This document shows, piece after piece, positions 15,495 through 22,869 of a DNA stretch of 33,189 nt. The stretch lies in contig UQUO01000022.1 in assembly GCA_900544295.1 (NCBI GenBank), forward strand, positions 1-33,189, in the 5' to 3' direction. The position numbers and the translations under genes are program-made. Source of the stretch: an uncultured Eubacteriales bacterium. Lineage in GTDB: Bacteria > Bacillota > Clostridia > Oscillospirales > Oscillospiraceae. Each line of letters opens with the position of its first letter. Position 1 is the stretch's first letter. The notes beneath the pieces are model-generated. The model ran no database searches, was not told where the DNA came from, and saw nothing but the letters and a program-made list of their open reading frames with translations.

Positions 15495-16424
15495 TTACTT
15501 CACGAGCTTGGCGACCTCGGCGGCGAGGTCGTCCTGGCGCTTCTCGATGCCCTCACCCTTCTCGAAGCGGGTGTAGCAGTTCACCTTGATGGTGGTGCCG
15601 AGCTGCTTCGCGACGGCGGCGACGTGGTCCTCGACGGAGACCTTGTCGTCCTTCACGAACGGCTGCTGCATGAGGCAGATCTCCTTGTAGTACTTGGCAA
15701 GGCCGCCCATGACTATCTTCTCGATGATGGCGTCGGGCTTCGTGGCGTTCTTCGGGTCCTCCTTGGCCTGGGCCAGACGGACGCGCTTCTCGTTCTCGAT
15801 GAACTCTTCGCTGACCTCGCTCTTGTCCAGGAACTGCGGATTCAGAGCCGCGACCTGCATGGCGAGATCCTTGCCCAGCTCCTCGACCTCGGCGCTCTTC
15901 TCAAAGCCCGCGCCGACCTCAAGGTTCATAAGCACCGCGATACGGCCGCCCATATGGACGTAGGCCACGCTCACGCCCTTGTCGTAGCGGGCGAAGCGGC
16001 GTACCTTGATGTTCTCGCCGATGACCAGGACCTTGTCGTTCTGCTCCTCAAGCACGGTCTTCTCGCTGCCGGGGTACTTGCAGGCGAACAGGGCGTCCAG
16101 ATCGGCGGGCGCGTCCTTCGCAACGACCTTGGCCACGTTCTGGACGTACTCGACGAAGAGGTCGTTCTTCGCGACGAAGTCGCTCTCGGCATTGACTTCG
16201 ACTATGGAGCCCACGCCGCACTCGGGGCAGACGTAAGCGTAAGCCATGCCCTCGGCGGCTATGCGGCCGGCCTTCTTCTGGGCGGCGGCGAGGCCCTTCT
16301 CACGGAGCCACTCAACGGCCTTGTCGATGTCGCCGTCGGCCTCGGCGAGGGCCTTCTTGCAGTCCATCATGCCGACACCGGTCATCTCGCGCAGGTTCTT
16401 GACGTCAGCAGCTGTGAATCCCAT
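15495..16424 (-). CDS. tsf: Elongation factor Ts
   Basis: This 309-residue EF-Ts is the nucleotide-exchange factor that recycles EF-Tu. The N-terminal UBA-like domain (ADVKNLREMTGVGMMDCKKA) and the core signature VEVNAESDFVAKN are present, and the C-terminus continues to ITPL-type sequence with a short extension. A CPEC pair (VCPECGVGS) sits in the loop just before the core signature, where most EF-Ts have a glycine-rich stretch. The start ATG 16424 follows GGAAGG. It is co-transcribed with rpsB, 52 bases upstream. Confidence 0.96.
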   Translation of the reverse strand: MGFTAADVKNLREMTGVGMMDCKKALAEADGDIDKAVEWLREKGLAAAQKKAGRIAAEGMAYAYVCPECGVGSIVEVNAESDFVAKNDLFVEYVQNVAKVVAKDAPADLDALFACKYPGSEKTVLEEQNDKVLVIGENIKVRRFARYDKGVSVAYVHMGGRIAVLMNLEVGAGFEKSAEVEELGKDLAMQVAALNPQFLDKSEVSEEFIENEKRVRLAQAKEDPKNATKPDAIIEKIVMGGLAKYYKEICLMQQPFVKDDKVSVEDHVAAVAKQLGTTIKVNCYTRFEKGEGIEKRQDDLAAEVAKLVK

Positions 16425-16476
16425 ATATTATCATCCTTCCGTATTATTTAAAAGATAGTGCGCGGGGCATTGAGGC

Positions 16477-17217
16477 TCACTCGGCGGCCTCGTCGCTCTC
16501 CTCGACCTTGGCGGCCTCGTCGGAGGCGTTGTCGGCGCCCTGGCGGCCTTCCTGGACGGCGTTGGCCATGGTGGCGCTGATAAGCTTGATGGCGCGGATG
16601 GCGTCGTCGTTCGCGGGGATGACGTAATCGACCTCATCGGGGTCGCAGTTGGTATCGACTATGGCGACGATGGGGATGTGCAGCTTGCGGGCCTCGGCGA
16701 TGGCGTTGTGCTCCTTGCGGGAGTCGATGACGAACAGAGCGCCGGGGAGCTTCTTCATCTCCTTGACGCCGCCGAGATACTTCTCGAGCTTGGCCATCTC
16801 GCCCATAAGCTTCATGACTTCCTTCTTGGGCAGCATGTCGAAGGTGCCGTCCTCCTGCATCTTCTTGAGCTGGGCCAGGCGGTCTATACGGGTGCGCATG
16901 GTCTTGAAGTTCGTCAGCATGCCTCCGAGCCAGCGGGCGTTGACGTAGTACTGGCCGACGCGCTCGGCCTCTTCCTTCACGGCCTCGGCAGCCTGCTTCT
17001 TCGTGCCGACGAAGAGGATGTTCTGGCCGTTCGCCGCGAGCTCGCGCACGAAGGCATAGGCCTCTTCGAGCTTCTTGACGGTCTTCTGCAGGTCGATGAT
17101 GTAGATGCCGTTACGCTCCATGTAGATGTACTCGGCCATCTTGGGGTTCCACCTGCGGGTCTGGTGGCCGAAGTGGACGCCGGCCTCCAGCAGCTGCTTC
17201 ATGGATACTACTGCCAT
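16477..17217 (-). CDS. rpsB: Ribosomal protein S2
   Basis: This 246-residue small-subunit protein has start [20 protein letters not shown], then [20 protein letters not shown], and [20 protein letters not shown], all diagnostic for S2. The ATG at 17217 has GGGAGGA at a good distance; the open frame runs further upstream, but those codons cross the promoter and leader. The last ~25 residues are an acidic tail beyond the conserved fold. First gene of the rpsB-tsf operon. Confidence 0.97.
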   Translation of the reverse strand: MAVVSMKQLLEAGVHFGHQTRRWNPKMAEYIYMERNGIYIIDLQKTVKKLEEAYAFVRELAANGQNILFVGTKKQAAEAVKEEAERVGQYYVNARWLGGMLTNFKTMRTRIDRLAQLKKMQEDGTFDMLPKKEVMKLMGEMAKLEKYLGGVKEMKKLPGALFVIDSRKEHNAIAEARKLHIPIVAIVDTNCDPDEVDYVIPANDDAIRAIKLISATMANAVQEGRQGADNASDEAAKVEESDEAAE

Positions 17218-17254
17218 TGTGTGTTTTCCTCCCTTTATTTTGTTATTACCTCCG

Positions 17255-17273
17255 GCGGGGCTCGTCTCCCCGC
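17255..17273 (-). promoter_or_regulatory. rpsB leader hairpin (possible S2 autoregulatory leader)
   Basis: The ~110-base untranslated leader of rpsB is GC-rich and folds easily, with GCGGGG (17255-17260) pairing with CCCCGC (17268-17273). S2 represses its own leader in several bacteria, so this may be the target. I do not recognise a specific published S2-leader consensus here. Confidence 0.4.
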
Positions 17274-17331
17274 GGCCCAGCCTTGCGGCCACAGGGCCGG
17301 GGATCCCCCCATCCGTGCGTAATGCCGATAT

Positions 17332-17360
17332 ATTATAGCAAAAGCTTCCGTGCATTGCAA
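17332..17360 (-). promoter_or_regulatory. Sigma-A promoter of rpsB-tsf
   Basis: On the minus strand, TTGCAA (17355-17360) and TATAAT (17332-17337) are 17 bp apart, about 115 bases upstream of the rpsB start. Confidence 0.85.
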
Positions 17361-17380
17361 GGAGTTTTTTGCAGAATTTT

Positions 17381-17422
17381 GCCCCCGTTCCGCGTTTTTT
17401 CGCGGGACGGGGGCGGTTTTTT
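17381..17422 (+). terminator. Strong hairpin with the T-run on the plus strand
   Basis: A 14-bp near-perfect stem (17381-17394 with 17401-17414) has a T6 loop, followed by GG and T6 on the plus strand. By polarity it stops plus-strand transcription, although the genes on both sides are on the minus strand. On the minus strand it lacks a U-run after the stem, so it is a poor terminator for the upstream lectin-domain gene. Confidence 0.6.
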
Positions 17423-17436
17423 CGCATATCGCCGGC

Positions 17437-18933
17437 TCATTCGGAGTCGTATTCGCAGGCGTAGGCCAGCTTGCCGCCGTAGACGGAGGGATAGGCGGCT
17501 GCCGGGTCGTTCCGGCAGTCGTTGTATATCCAGCCGCTGTCCGTGTGCCAGAGCAGCACGTAGTCCTCGGGCGTGCCGTCCGAATCCGTGACGGAGGGCT
17601 CGCCGCTTCCCCAGACGTAGTAATCGACGCTCTCGCCCGTCACCCACTTGAGCTCGCCCGCCTCGCGGTGCAGGCCTATCCAGACGAACTTCGCGCCCGC
17701 CTCCTCGGCCAGGGCGGTTATCTCCGCCAGTTCCTCTGCGCTGGATATCACGGCCAGATGGCCGCCCTCAGCCTTACAGAGAGCCTGGGCCTGCTCCCAA
17801 CTGCTGTTCGAGAGCGTGAGCTCATAGCTCGGCTCCGCGGGCTCGGGCGTTTCCGAGGGCGTGGGGCTGGGCGTCGGCTCCGCGCTCGGCTCCGCCGAGG
17901 GGGCCGCGGAGGGTGCGGCAGAGGGCGCGAGGCTCTCCGACGGCGGCGTCGGCGTGGGCTCCTGCTCCTCCCCGCCGGGCAGGAACAGGCTCACCGCCAG
18001 CGCCGCGATGACGACGACGGCGCAGATGGCGAGAACTATGTAGAAGGGCCGCATATTACGCTTCGGCCGCTCCTCGCGCTCTCTTATGGCGCGCTCCTCA
18101 AAGTCGCGGTCCACCCTGTACTCCGGCCTTGGTCCGGTGGGCCTCGGCGGCGGCGTGGGCTTTACGACGGGTATCTCCACCTTCGGGCGCTTAGGCGGCT
18201 CCGGCTGCTCCGGAGCAGGCGGCTCCGGCTGCTCCGGAGCAGGCGGCTCCGGGGCGGGGGACTCCGGGGCGGGGGGTTCGGGCTCCGGTTCCGGCTCAAG
18301 GCGCGAGAGGATGCCCGCCATCATGCGTTCGACCTCTGTGAGCTCGCGCTCGGGCTTTCCGAACATCTCCATGGCCTTGGCGTCGCCCTCGCCCACGCAG
18401 GGGCGCAGGGCCTCGGCCAGCTCCCTGGTGTCCCTGTAGCGCTCCCCGGCATCGAAGCGCAGGCACTTCTCGATGACAGGTCCGAGCTTCCCGCTCGCGG
18501 CGGCGGGCAGGCTGATGGGGTCCCCGTTCATCCTGCGGCGCAGGGCCGAGGCGCGCAGCTCGTTCGTCATGTTCTCTGGCGCGCGCTTGAAAAAGGGCAG
18601 CAGGCCCCCCGTCACGCCCGCGTACAGCAGCAGGCCCACGGAGTAGACGTCCGCCGCCGCCGTCGCCGTGCCGTTCCAGAAGAGCTCCGGCGCCATGTAT
18701 TCCAGCTCGTCCGTCGTCCAGTCGCCCGGGGCGTGGTCCGCCCGCGGGCCGAGGACGGCCCCGTCCTCCCCGCGGCGTATGTTGCCGGGGTGTATGTTCC
18801 CGTGATAGGGCGCGCCGCAGGCGGCAGCGTCCTCGCAGACCTCCAGCGCCAGCGCGATGAGCTCCTCGCGCCCCAGCCTGCGTATGCCCTCGCCGAGCAG
18901 CTGCCCGGCGGAAGATCCCAGTTTATCCGACAT
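17437..18933 (-). CDS. Transmembrane pseudokinase with C-terminal C-type-lectin domain
   Basis: This 498-residue protein has unusual architecture. Residues ~15-180 match only the C-lobe of a Hanks-type Ser/Thr kinase: the catalytic loop reads HGNIHPGNI (44-52) in place of HRDxKPxN, the DFG position reads LGP, but MAPELF (80-85) and DVYSVGLLLY (95-104) are kept. No Gly-rich loop or ATP lysine precedes it. A Pro/Glu-rich region (212-290) contains an exact 8-residue APEQPEPP tandem repeat (24-bp DNA repeat at 18194-18241). A transmembrane helix spans ~297-317, then a Ser/Pro/Glu stalk (~325-368), then an extracellular C-type-lectin-like domain (369-498: WEQAQALCKAEGGHLAVISS, FVWIGLHRE, YNDC, YACEY). 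It is probably a cell-surface sensor or scaffold, not a catalyst (inference). Start ATG 18933, GGAGAGG upstream. Confidence 0.85.
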   Translation of the reverse strand: MSDKLGSSAGQLLGEGIRRLGREELIALALEVCEDAAACGAPYHGNIHPGNIRRGEDGAVLGPRADHAPGDWTTDELEYMAPELFWNGTATAAADVYSVGLLLYAGVTGGLLPFFKRAPENMTNELRASALRRRMNGDPISLPAAASGKLGPVIEKCLRFDAGERYRDTRELAEALRPCVGEGDAKAMEMFGKPERELTEVERMMAGILSRLEPEPEPEPPAPESPAPEPPAPEQPEPPAPEQPEPPKRPKVEIPVVKPTPPPRPTGPRPEYRVDRDFEERAIREREERPKRNMRPFYIVLAICAVVVIAALAVSLFLPGGEEQEPTPTPPSESLAPSAAPSAAPSAEPSAEPTPSPTPSETPEPAEPSYELTLSNSSWEQAQALCKAEGGHLAVISSAEELAEITALAEEAGAKFVWIGLHREAGELKWVTGESVDYYVWGSGEPSVTDSDGTPEDYVLLWHTDSGWIYNDCRNDPAAAYPSVYGGKLAYACEYDSE

Positions 18934-18967
18934 ATCGGCCTCTCCGATCTCTCGATATTATGTCAAC

Positions 18968-18996
18968 AGGATATCACAGCCCGGCCCGCAAGTCAA
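18968..18996 (-). promoter_or_regulatory. Candidate promoter of the pseudokinase gene
   Basis: On the minus strand TTGACT (18991-18996) and TATCCT (18968-18973) are 17 bp apart, about 35 bases upstream of the start codon. Between it and the next gene upstream, an 8-bp GC-only stem (19010-19037) without a T-run may be a weak terminator for the symporter gene. Confidence 0.6.
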
Positions 18997-19062
18997 CCGC
19001 AACGAGGCAGGCGGCCGCCCCGCCGGGGACGGCCGCCCAAGGAATATGGTGGGAGAGGAATG

Positions 19063-20457
19063 TCACTTGATGATGCCGAAGGTCTGCAGCTGGCCAAAGA
19101 GCACGAGGAACATGGCCAGGGGCACGACTATCTTGCAGCAGACGGCGTAGACCTTCTTGGTCCGGAACCTGTTGCCGTTGAGCTCTATCTCCTCGGCGAG
19201 GGTGTCGACCTTGTACTCGTAGCCGATGAAGATGCACATGAACAGCGCGCCCAGCGGCATCATGATGCCCTCGGACCAGAGGTCCATGAAGTCGAGCCAG
19301 CAGTAGCCGAGCGGCTGCCAGAGGCCGTTGGAGCCGAGGCCGTCGGCGGCGACGATGACGGCGAGCACGAGGATGGCCAGGCAGGTGAGGATGGTGTACT
19401 TCTTTCGGTTGCCGGGCTGGCCCTTGGCGTGCGCCTTGTCCATGTAGAAGGTGGTCACGACCTCGACCAGCGAAATGGCGGAGGTGATGGCCGCGATGAA
19501 GACGAGGATGTAGAAGATGAGGCCGAAGACGGGGCCGAGGGTACCCATGGCGGCAAAGACGTCCTGCAGGGTGACGAACAGCAGGCTGGGGCCGGCCATG
19601 GCGGCGTCCTCACCGCCGAGGGCGATGGCCGCGGGCAGGATGGCGAAGGCGGCCATGACCGCGACGAGCGTATCGGAGCAGACGACGATGAGCGCGTTTT
19701 TCTCGATGTTCTCCTTCTTCTCGAGGTAGGAGCCGTAGGTTATCATGGCGCCCATGCCGAGGGAGAGGGAGAAGAACATCTGCCCGCCCGCCGAAGAGAT
19801 GACGGCCATGAAGTCGTCCTTCAGGGGCTGTAGGTTCGGCACCAGCATGAAGCGCAGGCCCTCGCCCGCGCCCGGCAGGGTGACGGAGCGGATGATGACG
19901 ACGAGCAGCATGACGAAGAGCGCGGGCATGGCGTACTTCGTGAACTTCTCTATGCCGCCGGAGATGCCGCCCATGACTATGATGCAGGTGAGCGCGAGGA
20001 AGATGACGCTGTAGACGATGGACTCCACCTGGTTCGTCAGCAGGCCGTTGAAGAGGTCGCCCGCGGCCATGCCGCCGCTGCCCCAGGAAGCGCCGAAGAT
20101 GTCGCCCAGGTTCACTACTATGTACTTCGTGACGTAGCCGCCGAGGACTGTGTAGAAGCTCATGATGAGGAAGGCCGAGGCTATGCCGAGCCAGCCCAGC
20201 CAGCGGACCTCCTTCGAGAGCTTCTTATAGGTGCCGACGACGCCGAGGCCGGACTTGCGGCCCAGCGCCAGCTCGCCGACCATGACCATGAAGCCGACGA
20301 AGAGCACGAGCAGCAGGTATACCACGAGGAAGGCGAAGCCGCCGTTGGAGCCCATCTTGTACGGGAAGCCCCACAGGTTGCCGAGGCCGACGGCAGAGCC
20401 GACCGCGGCCATGAGGAAGCCGAAATTGCTCCCCCAGTTTCCGCGTTTGTGTTCCAT
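19063..20457 (-). CDS. NSS-family sodium-dependent symporter (SLC6/LeuT fold)
   Basis: This 464-residue Na+-coupled amino acid/amine symporter has TM1 in the family form NWGSNFGFLMAAVGSAVGLG followed by NLWGFPY, then NGGFAF and GELALGRKSG. About 11 hydrophobic helices follow, as in most bacterial members. In LeuT-type proteins the FPY motif is preceded by an Arg (external gate); here that position is Gly. The ATG at 20457 is chosen because AAAAGGAGGAAAAAAT directly precedes it and the protein then starts at the conserved MEHKRGNWGS; the longer frame upstream overlaps the promoter. Substrate cannot be predicted. Confidence 0.92.
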   Translation of the reverse strand: MEHKRGNWGSNFGFLMAAVGSAVGLGNLWGFPYKMGSNGGFAFLVVYLLLVLFVGFMVMVGELALGRKSGLGVVGTYKKLSKEVRWLGWLGIASAFLIMSFYTVLGGYVTKYIVVNLGDIFGASWGSGGMAAGDLFNGLLTNQVESIVYSVIFLALTCIIVMGGISGGIEKFTKYAMPALFVMLLVVIIRSVTLPGAGEGLRFMLVPNLQPLKDDFMAVISSAGGQMFFSLSLGMGAMITYGSYLEKKENIEKNALIVVCSDTLVAVMAAFAILPAAIALGGEDAAMAGPSLLFVTLQDVFAAMGTLGPVFGLIFYILVFIAAITSAISLVEVVTTFYMDKAHAKGQPGNRKKYTILTCLAILVLAVIVAADGLGSNGLWQPLGYCWLDFMDLWSEGIMMPLGALFMCIFIGYEYKVDTLAEEIELNGNRFRTKKVYAVCCKIVVPLAMFLVLFGQLQTFGIIK

Positions 20458-20511
20458 ATTTTTTCCTCCTTTTCTGTCACTCCCAACCGGGTTTCCAGGC
20501 CCGGTGCCATG

Positions 20512-20540
20512 ATTATAAAGGAGGATTTTCGCTCTTTCAA
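20512..20540 (-). promoter_or_regulatory. Sigma-A promoter of the NSS symporter gene
   Basis: On the minus strand TTGAAA (20535-20540) and TATAAT (20512-20517) are 17 bp apart, some 55 bases upstream of the start. Confidence 0.8.
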
Positions 20541-20631
20541 TCGCAAAAGCCACATCTTATCGGCTTCTTAACGCCGGTGCAGGGAACCTTGATGCCCTGT
20601 TTATACTCTGCATCCAGAGGGTGGAAAAAAC

Positions 20632-20664
20632 GCGAAAAAACCGCCGCGGAGACCGCGGCGGTTT
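20632..20664 (-). terminator. Terminator after rplL
   Basis: A GC-rich stem (CCGCCGCGG 20641-20649 with CCGCGGCGG 20653-20661) is followed on the minus strand by a U-run (the A6 at 20635-20640 on the plus strand). It comes about 25 bases past the rplL stop. No rpoB follows. Confidence 0.85.
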
Positions 20665-20687
20665 TCGTGTGTTCGGTTTTTTAGTAC

Positions 20688-21065
20688 TCAGGCGAGCTCG
20701 ACCTCGGCGCCGACAGCCTCGAGCTGCTTCTTGAGGGCCTCGGCGTCGTCCTTGGAGACCTGCTCCTTGATCTTGGCAGGGACCTTCTCGACGAGAGCCT
20801 TCGCCTCGGCGAGGCCCAGGCCGGTGATGGCGCGGACTTCCTTGATGACCTTGATCTTCTCGGCGCCGAAGCTCTTCATGATGACGTCGAACTCGGTCTT
20901 CTCCTCGGCGGCGGGGGCGGCGGCGGCAGCGCCGGCAGCGGGGGCGGCGACGGCGGCGGCGGACACGCCGAAGGTGTCCTCGAGCTCATGCACGAGCTCC
21001 GCGAGCTCCAGAACGGTAAGGGCCTTGATCTCCTCAATCATGGCGGTGACTTTTTCGCTGGCCAT
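20688..21065 (-). CDS. rplL: Ribosomal protein L7/L12
   Basis: This 125-residue stalk protein recruits translation GTPases. It shows the N-terminal dimer domain ([20 protein letters not shown]), an Ala-rich hinge (about 37-52), and the C-terminal domain [20 protein letters not shown] with [14 protein letters not shown]. Typical length and complete. Start ATG 21065 behind AGGAGG. Forms an operon with rplJ, 40 bases upstream. Confidence 0.97.
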   Translation of the reverse strand: MASEKVTAMIEEIKALTVLELAELVHELEDTFGVSAAAVAAPAAGAAAAAPAAEEKTEFDVIMKSFGAEKIKVIKEVRAITGLGLAEAKALVEKVPAKIKEQVSKDDAEALKKQLEAVGAEVELA

Positions 21066-21105
21066 TGTTATTTCCTCCTGAATATCAGATTTAATGTGCC
21101 GAGCC

Positions 21106-21657
21106 TTACTCGGCGGCGGGGGCCTCTGCCTCCGCGCTCTCGTCCTGGGACTCCACAGAGCCGCCGGACTTCTCGACTATCTGGCCCAGAACAACGGCCA
21201 GGCTGGTGATGGGTGCGAGCATGGTGCCGAGCACCTTGGCATACAGCGCGTCCTTGGAGGGCAGCGCGGCGATCTCTTCGATCTCCTGCGCGCCGAGGAC
21301 CTTTCCATCCATGAAGGCGGCCTTGATGTTGAACCTGTCGCCCATCTTCTTGGAATACTCGCTGATGATGCGGATAGGCGCGATCGGGTCGCCCTCGCTC
21401 GTCGCCATGGACGTGGTCCCGTTCAGGGCGGGGTCGAGCCCCTCCAGACCGACCTTGTCAACGGCAAACTTCGTGAGGGTGTTCTTCACGACGCTGTACT
21501 GCACGGCGTTCTGCGCCAGCTCACGGCGAAGCTGCGTATCCTCGGCGACCGTAATGCCCCTGTAGTCCACGAACACGCCCGCGCTCGCAGAGCTCAGACG
21601 GCGGGTCAGTTCCTCGACTATCGCCTGCTTCTCGCTGAGAACTCTTGCATTCGGCAT
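21106..21657 (-). CDS. rplJ: Ribosomal protein L10
   Basis: This 183-residue protein is the base of the ribosomal stalk, carrying L7/L12 dimers on its C-terminal helix. The N-terminal region [20 protein letters not shown] and [13 protein letters not shown] are diagnostic. It ends in an Ala/Glu-rich tail of about 15 residues. Start ATG 21657 with GGAGGTGAAGAAGG upstream. It has its own promoter and L10-type leader, so expression is autoregulated; rplK-rplA are not upstream and rpoB is not downstream. Confidence 0.97.
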   Translation of the reverse strand: MPNARVLSEKQAIVEELTRRLSSASAGVFVDYRGITVAEDTQLRRELAQNAVQYSVVKNTLTKFAVDKVGLEGLDPALNGTTSMATSEGDPIAPIRIISEYSKKMGDRFNIKAAFMDGKVLGAQEIEEIAALPSKDALYAKVLGTMLAPITSLAVVLGQIVEKSGGSVESQDESAEAEAPAAE

Positions 21658-21689
21658 TTTTCCTTCTTCACCTCCGGAAGTATCGTCGC

Positions 21690-21815
21690 GCCCAAAAAAT
21701 AAACCTCCGCATCAAAAGACACGGAGGCAGAAAGCTATCATGCGTAATAAAGCTGACGGCCGTCCTCGGCAGGTCTTCCGCTCATCGCAGCCTGCTGTCT
21801 TTGGAGCGCCATAGT
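21690..21815 (-). ncRNA. L10 leader (ribosomal protein L10(L12)4-responsive mRNA element)
   Basis: The rplJ 5' region carries the two typical motif strands of the L10 leader on the minus strand: CCAAAGACAGCAGG (21791-21804) and CTGCCGAGGA (around 21762-21771), which bracket the L10 binding kink-turn. Further down, CCTCCG pairs with CGGAGG (21704-21709 with 21722-21727) followed by a U-rich run (21693-21703), an intrinsic attenuator. Binding of L10 to the upper part presumably decides whether the attenuator forms. Confidence 0.8.
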
Positions 21816-21844
21816 AATTTATCAGCTTTTTCCCTCTTTGTCAA
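21816..21844 (-). promoter_or_regulatory. Promoter of rplJL, inside the 3' end of the gtrA-like gene
   Basis: On the minus strand TTGACA (21839-21844) and TAAATT (21816-21821) are 17 bp apart. The -35 hexamer lies within the last codons of the upstream membrane-protein gene, whose stop is at 21822-21824. Confidence 0.8.
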
Positions 21845-22271
21845 GGGGTTTTTCCCCTTTTTTCGCAAAGGCGAAGAACCTCTGCCCGATGTAGTTCAGG
21901 CCCGTGAACACCACCATGCCCACCAGCATCGCCACGTTGTCCTGCACCTTCACCGAGGCGTCGCTCAGCAGCCAGACCGCGAAGGGCTTGGCCAGCCCGT
22001 AGGCTACGGCATAGCACACGGCGATGTTCAGCGCGAACCTCAGCACCTGCTTCACGCTGTACTCCTTCACCTCGAATGTGAAATACTTGTTCAGAAAATA
22101 GCTCAATATGCTGCCCACGACGTAGTTCATCGCGGACGAGAAGGTGTAGGAGCAGTAAGCAACGTTGTACAGCAGGAACATGACCCCCGCGCCCACCAGC
22201 GTGTTCGCCGCGCCGACAAGGCAGAACTTCAAAAATTTCTTGTCAAAAAAGGCCGAAATGAGTTTTTTCAA
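21822..22271 (-). CDS. GtrA-family small membrane protein
   Basis: This 149-residue protein has four predicted transmembrane helices and the GtrA-family opening FLKFCLVGAANTLVGAGVMF, then NYVVGSILSYFLNKYFTF and a C-terminal NYIGQRFFAF. GtrA proteins assist flipping or transfer of polyprenyl-linked sugars in cell-surface polysaccharide synthesis. I choose the TTG at 22271 because GGAGG lies nine bases upstream; the open frame extends to 22343 but those codons overlap the promoter. No glycosyltransferase gene is adjacent, so the sugar pathway it serves is unknown. Confidence 0.82.
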   Translation of the reverse strand: MKKLISAFFDKKFLKFCLVGAANTLVGAGVMFLLYNVAYCSYTFSSAMNYVVGSILSYFLNKYFTFEVKEYSVKQVLRFALNIAVCYAVAYGLAKPFAVWLLSDASVKVQDNVAMLVGMVVFTGLNYIGQRFFAFAKKGEKPLDKEGKS

Positions 22272-22315
22272 AGCCGGATACCTCCAGAAAGCCGCCGGAT
22301 AAGCCCGGCCAGGCC

Positions 22316-22343
22316 AGTATAACACTTTTTTTGAAAAATACAA
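22316..22343 (-). promoter_or_regulatory. Candidate promoter of the gtrA-like gene
   Basis: On the minus strand TTGTAT (22338-22343) and TATACT (22316-22321) are 16 bp apart, about 45 bases before the TTG start. Confidence 0.6.
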
Positions 22344-22351
22344 CTTCCCTC

Positions 22352-22407
22352 TTGCAATCCCTGCCCGGCTGTGTTATATATAACATCAGTAATGATAATT
22401 ATTATTA
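22352..22407 (+). promoter_or_regulatory. Promoter with two operator-like dyads, one Fur-box-like
   Basis: TTGCAA (22352-22357) and TATATA (22375-22380) are 17 bp apart. A perfect 14-bp palindrome, TGTTATATATAACA (22372-22385), covers the -10. Just downstream, TGATAAT-T-ATTATTA (22393-22407) matches the 7-1-7 Fur-family box TGATAAT-N-ATTATCA at all but one position. It lies between the predicted transcript start and the AGGAGG of the next gene, where a bound repressor would block transcription. Confidence 0.65.
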
Positions 22408-22423
22408 TTTAGGAGGCGGAGAT

Positions 22424-22810
22424 ATGGCACAGGCAAAGAACATCAGGCTCTACACCCCCGCCGGGGAGAAGATAGATGACCTCGCGCTCGCGGAGGACTA
22501 CCTGGCGGCGGACAAGGCCGGCCCCTTCCGGGTCGGGCGGCGCGCGCTCTACTACCGCGACGGCGGCCTGAAGCGCTACTGCATCCCCCTTGAGCAGATA
22601 GACCACGCCTTCACGCGGGTCGTGGCCTGCGCGACGCACTGCTGCTGCGGGAAGATGGATCTGAACACCTTCCGCCTGGTGGTCTGCGGCGGCGGGCGGG
22701 AGCTCGCGGCGGTGTACACGGAGACGGAGAGCTTTGTGGACGACGCTCAGGCGCTGTTGAAAGCGCGCATCCCCGGCCTGAAGCTCGGCTACACGGCTCC
22801 GGCCCAGTAA
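22424..22810 (+). CDS. Small Cys-rich orphan protein behind a Fur-box-like operator
   Basis: This 128-residue soluble protein is from no family I recognise. It begins MAQAKNIRLYTPAGEKIDD and has a central strand-rich segment (FRVGRRALYYRDGGLKRYCI) that resembles a PH-like fold by pattern only. A cysteine cluster, CATHCCCGKMD, is near residues 66-76, with further cysteines at CIPLEQ and VVCGGG. Start ATG 22424 is set by AGGAGG at 22411-22416. The promoter carries a Fur-family-like dyad, so a metal-linked role is possible, but nothing in the protein proves it. A strong terminator follows, so it is monocistronic. Confidence 0.7.
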   Translation: MAQAKNIRLYTPAGEKIDDLALAEDYLAADKAGPFRVGRRALYYRDGGLKRYCIPLEQIDHAFTRVVACATHCCCGKMDLNTFRLVVCGGGRELAAVYTETESFVDDAQALLKARIPGLKLGYTAPAQ

Positions 22811-22827
22811 ACGCAGAAAAAAAGACG

Positions 22828-22865
22828 GCCCTCCCCCGGCAAAGTTCCCGGGGGAGGGCGTTTTT
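22828..22865. terminator. Bidirectional terminator between convergent genes
   Basis: A 12-bp stem (GCCCTCCCCCGG 22828-22839 with CCGGGGGAGGGC 22848-22859) has T5 after it on the plus strand and A-rich sequence before it (read as U on the minus strand). It serves the orphan gene and the convergent XRE gene. Confidence 0.88.
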
Positions 22866-22869
22866 GCGC

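Noticed and set aside
17437..18933. Active Ser/Thr protein kinase
   Set aside because: Catalytic Asp, DFG and the whole N-lobe are missing.
17350..19833. Very long open frame on the plus strand opposite the kinase-lectin and symporter genes
   Set aside because: It is the GC-driven shadow of two well-supported minus-strand genes, has no recognisable domain, and crosses their promoters and stops.
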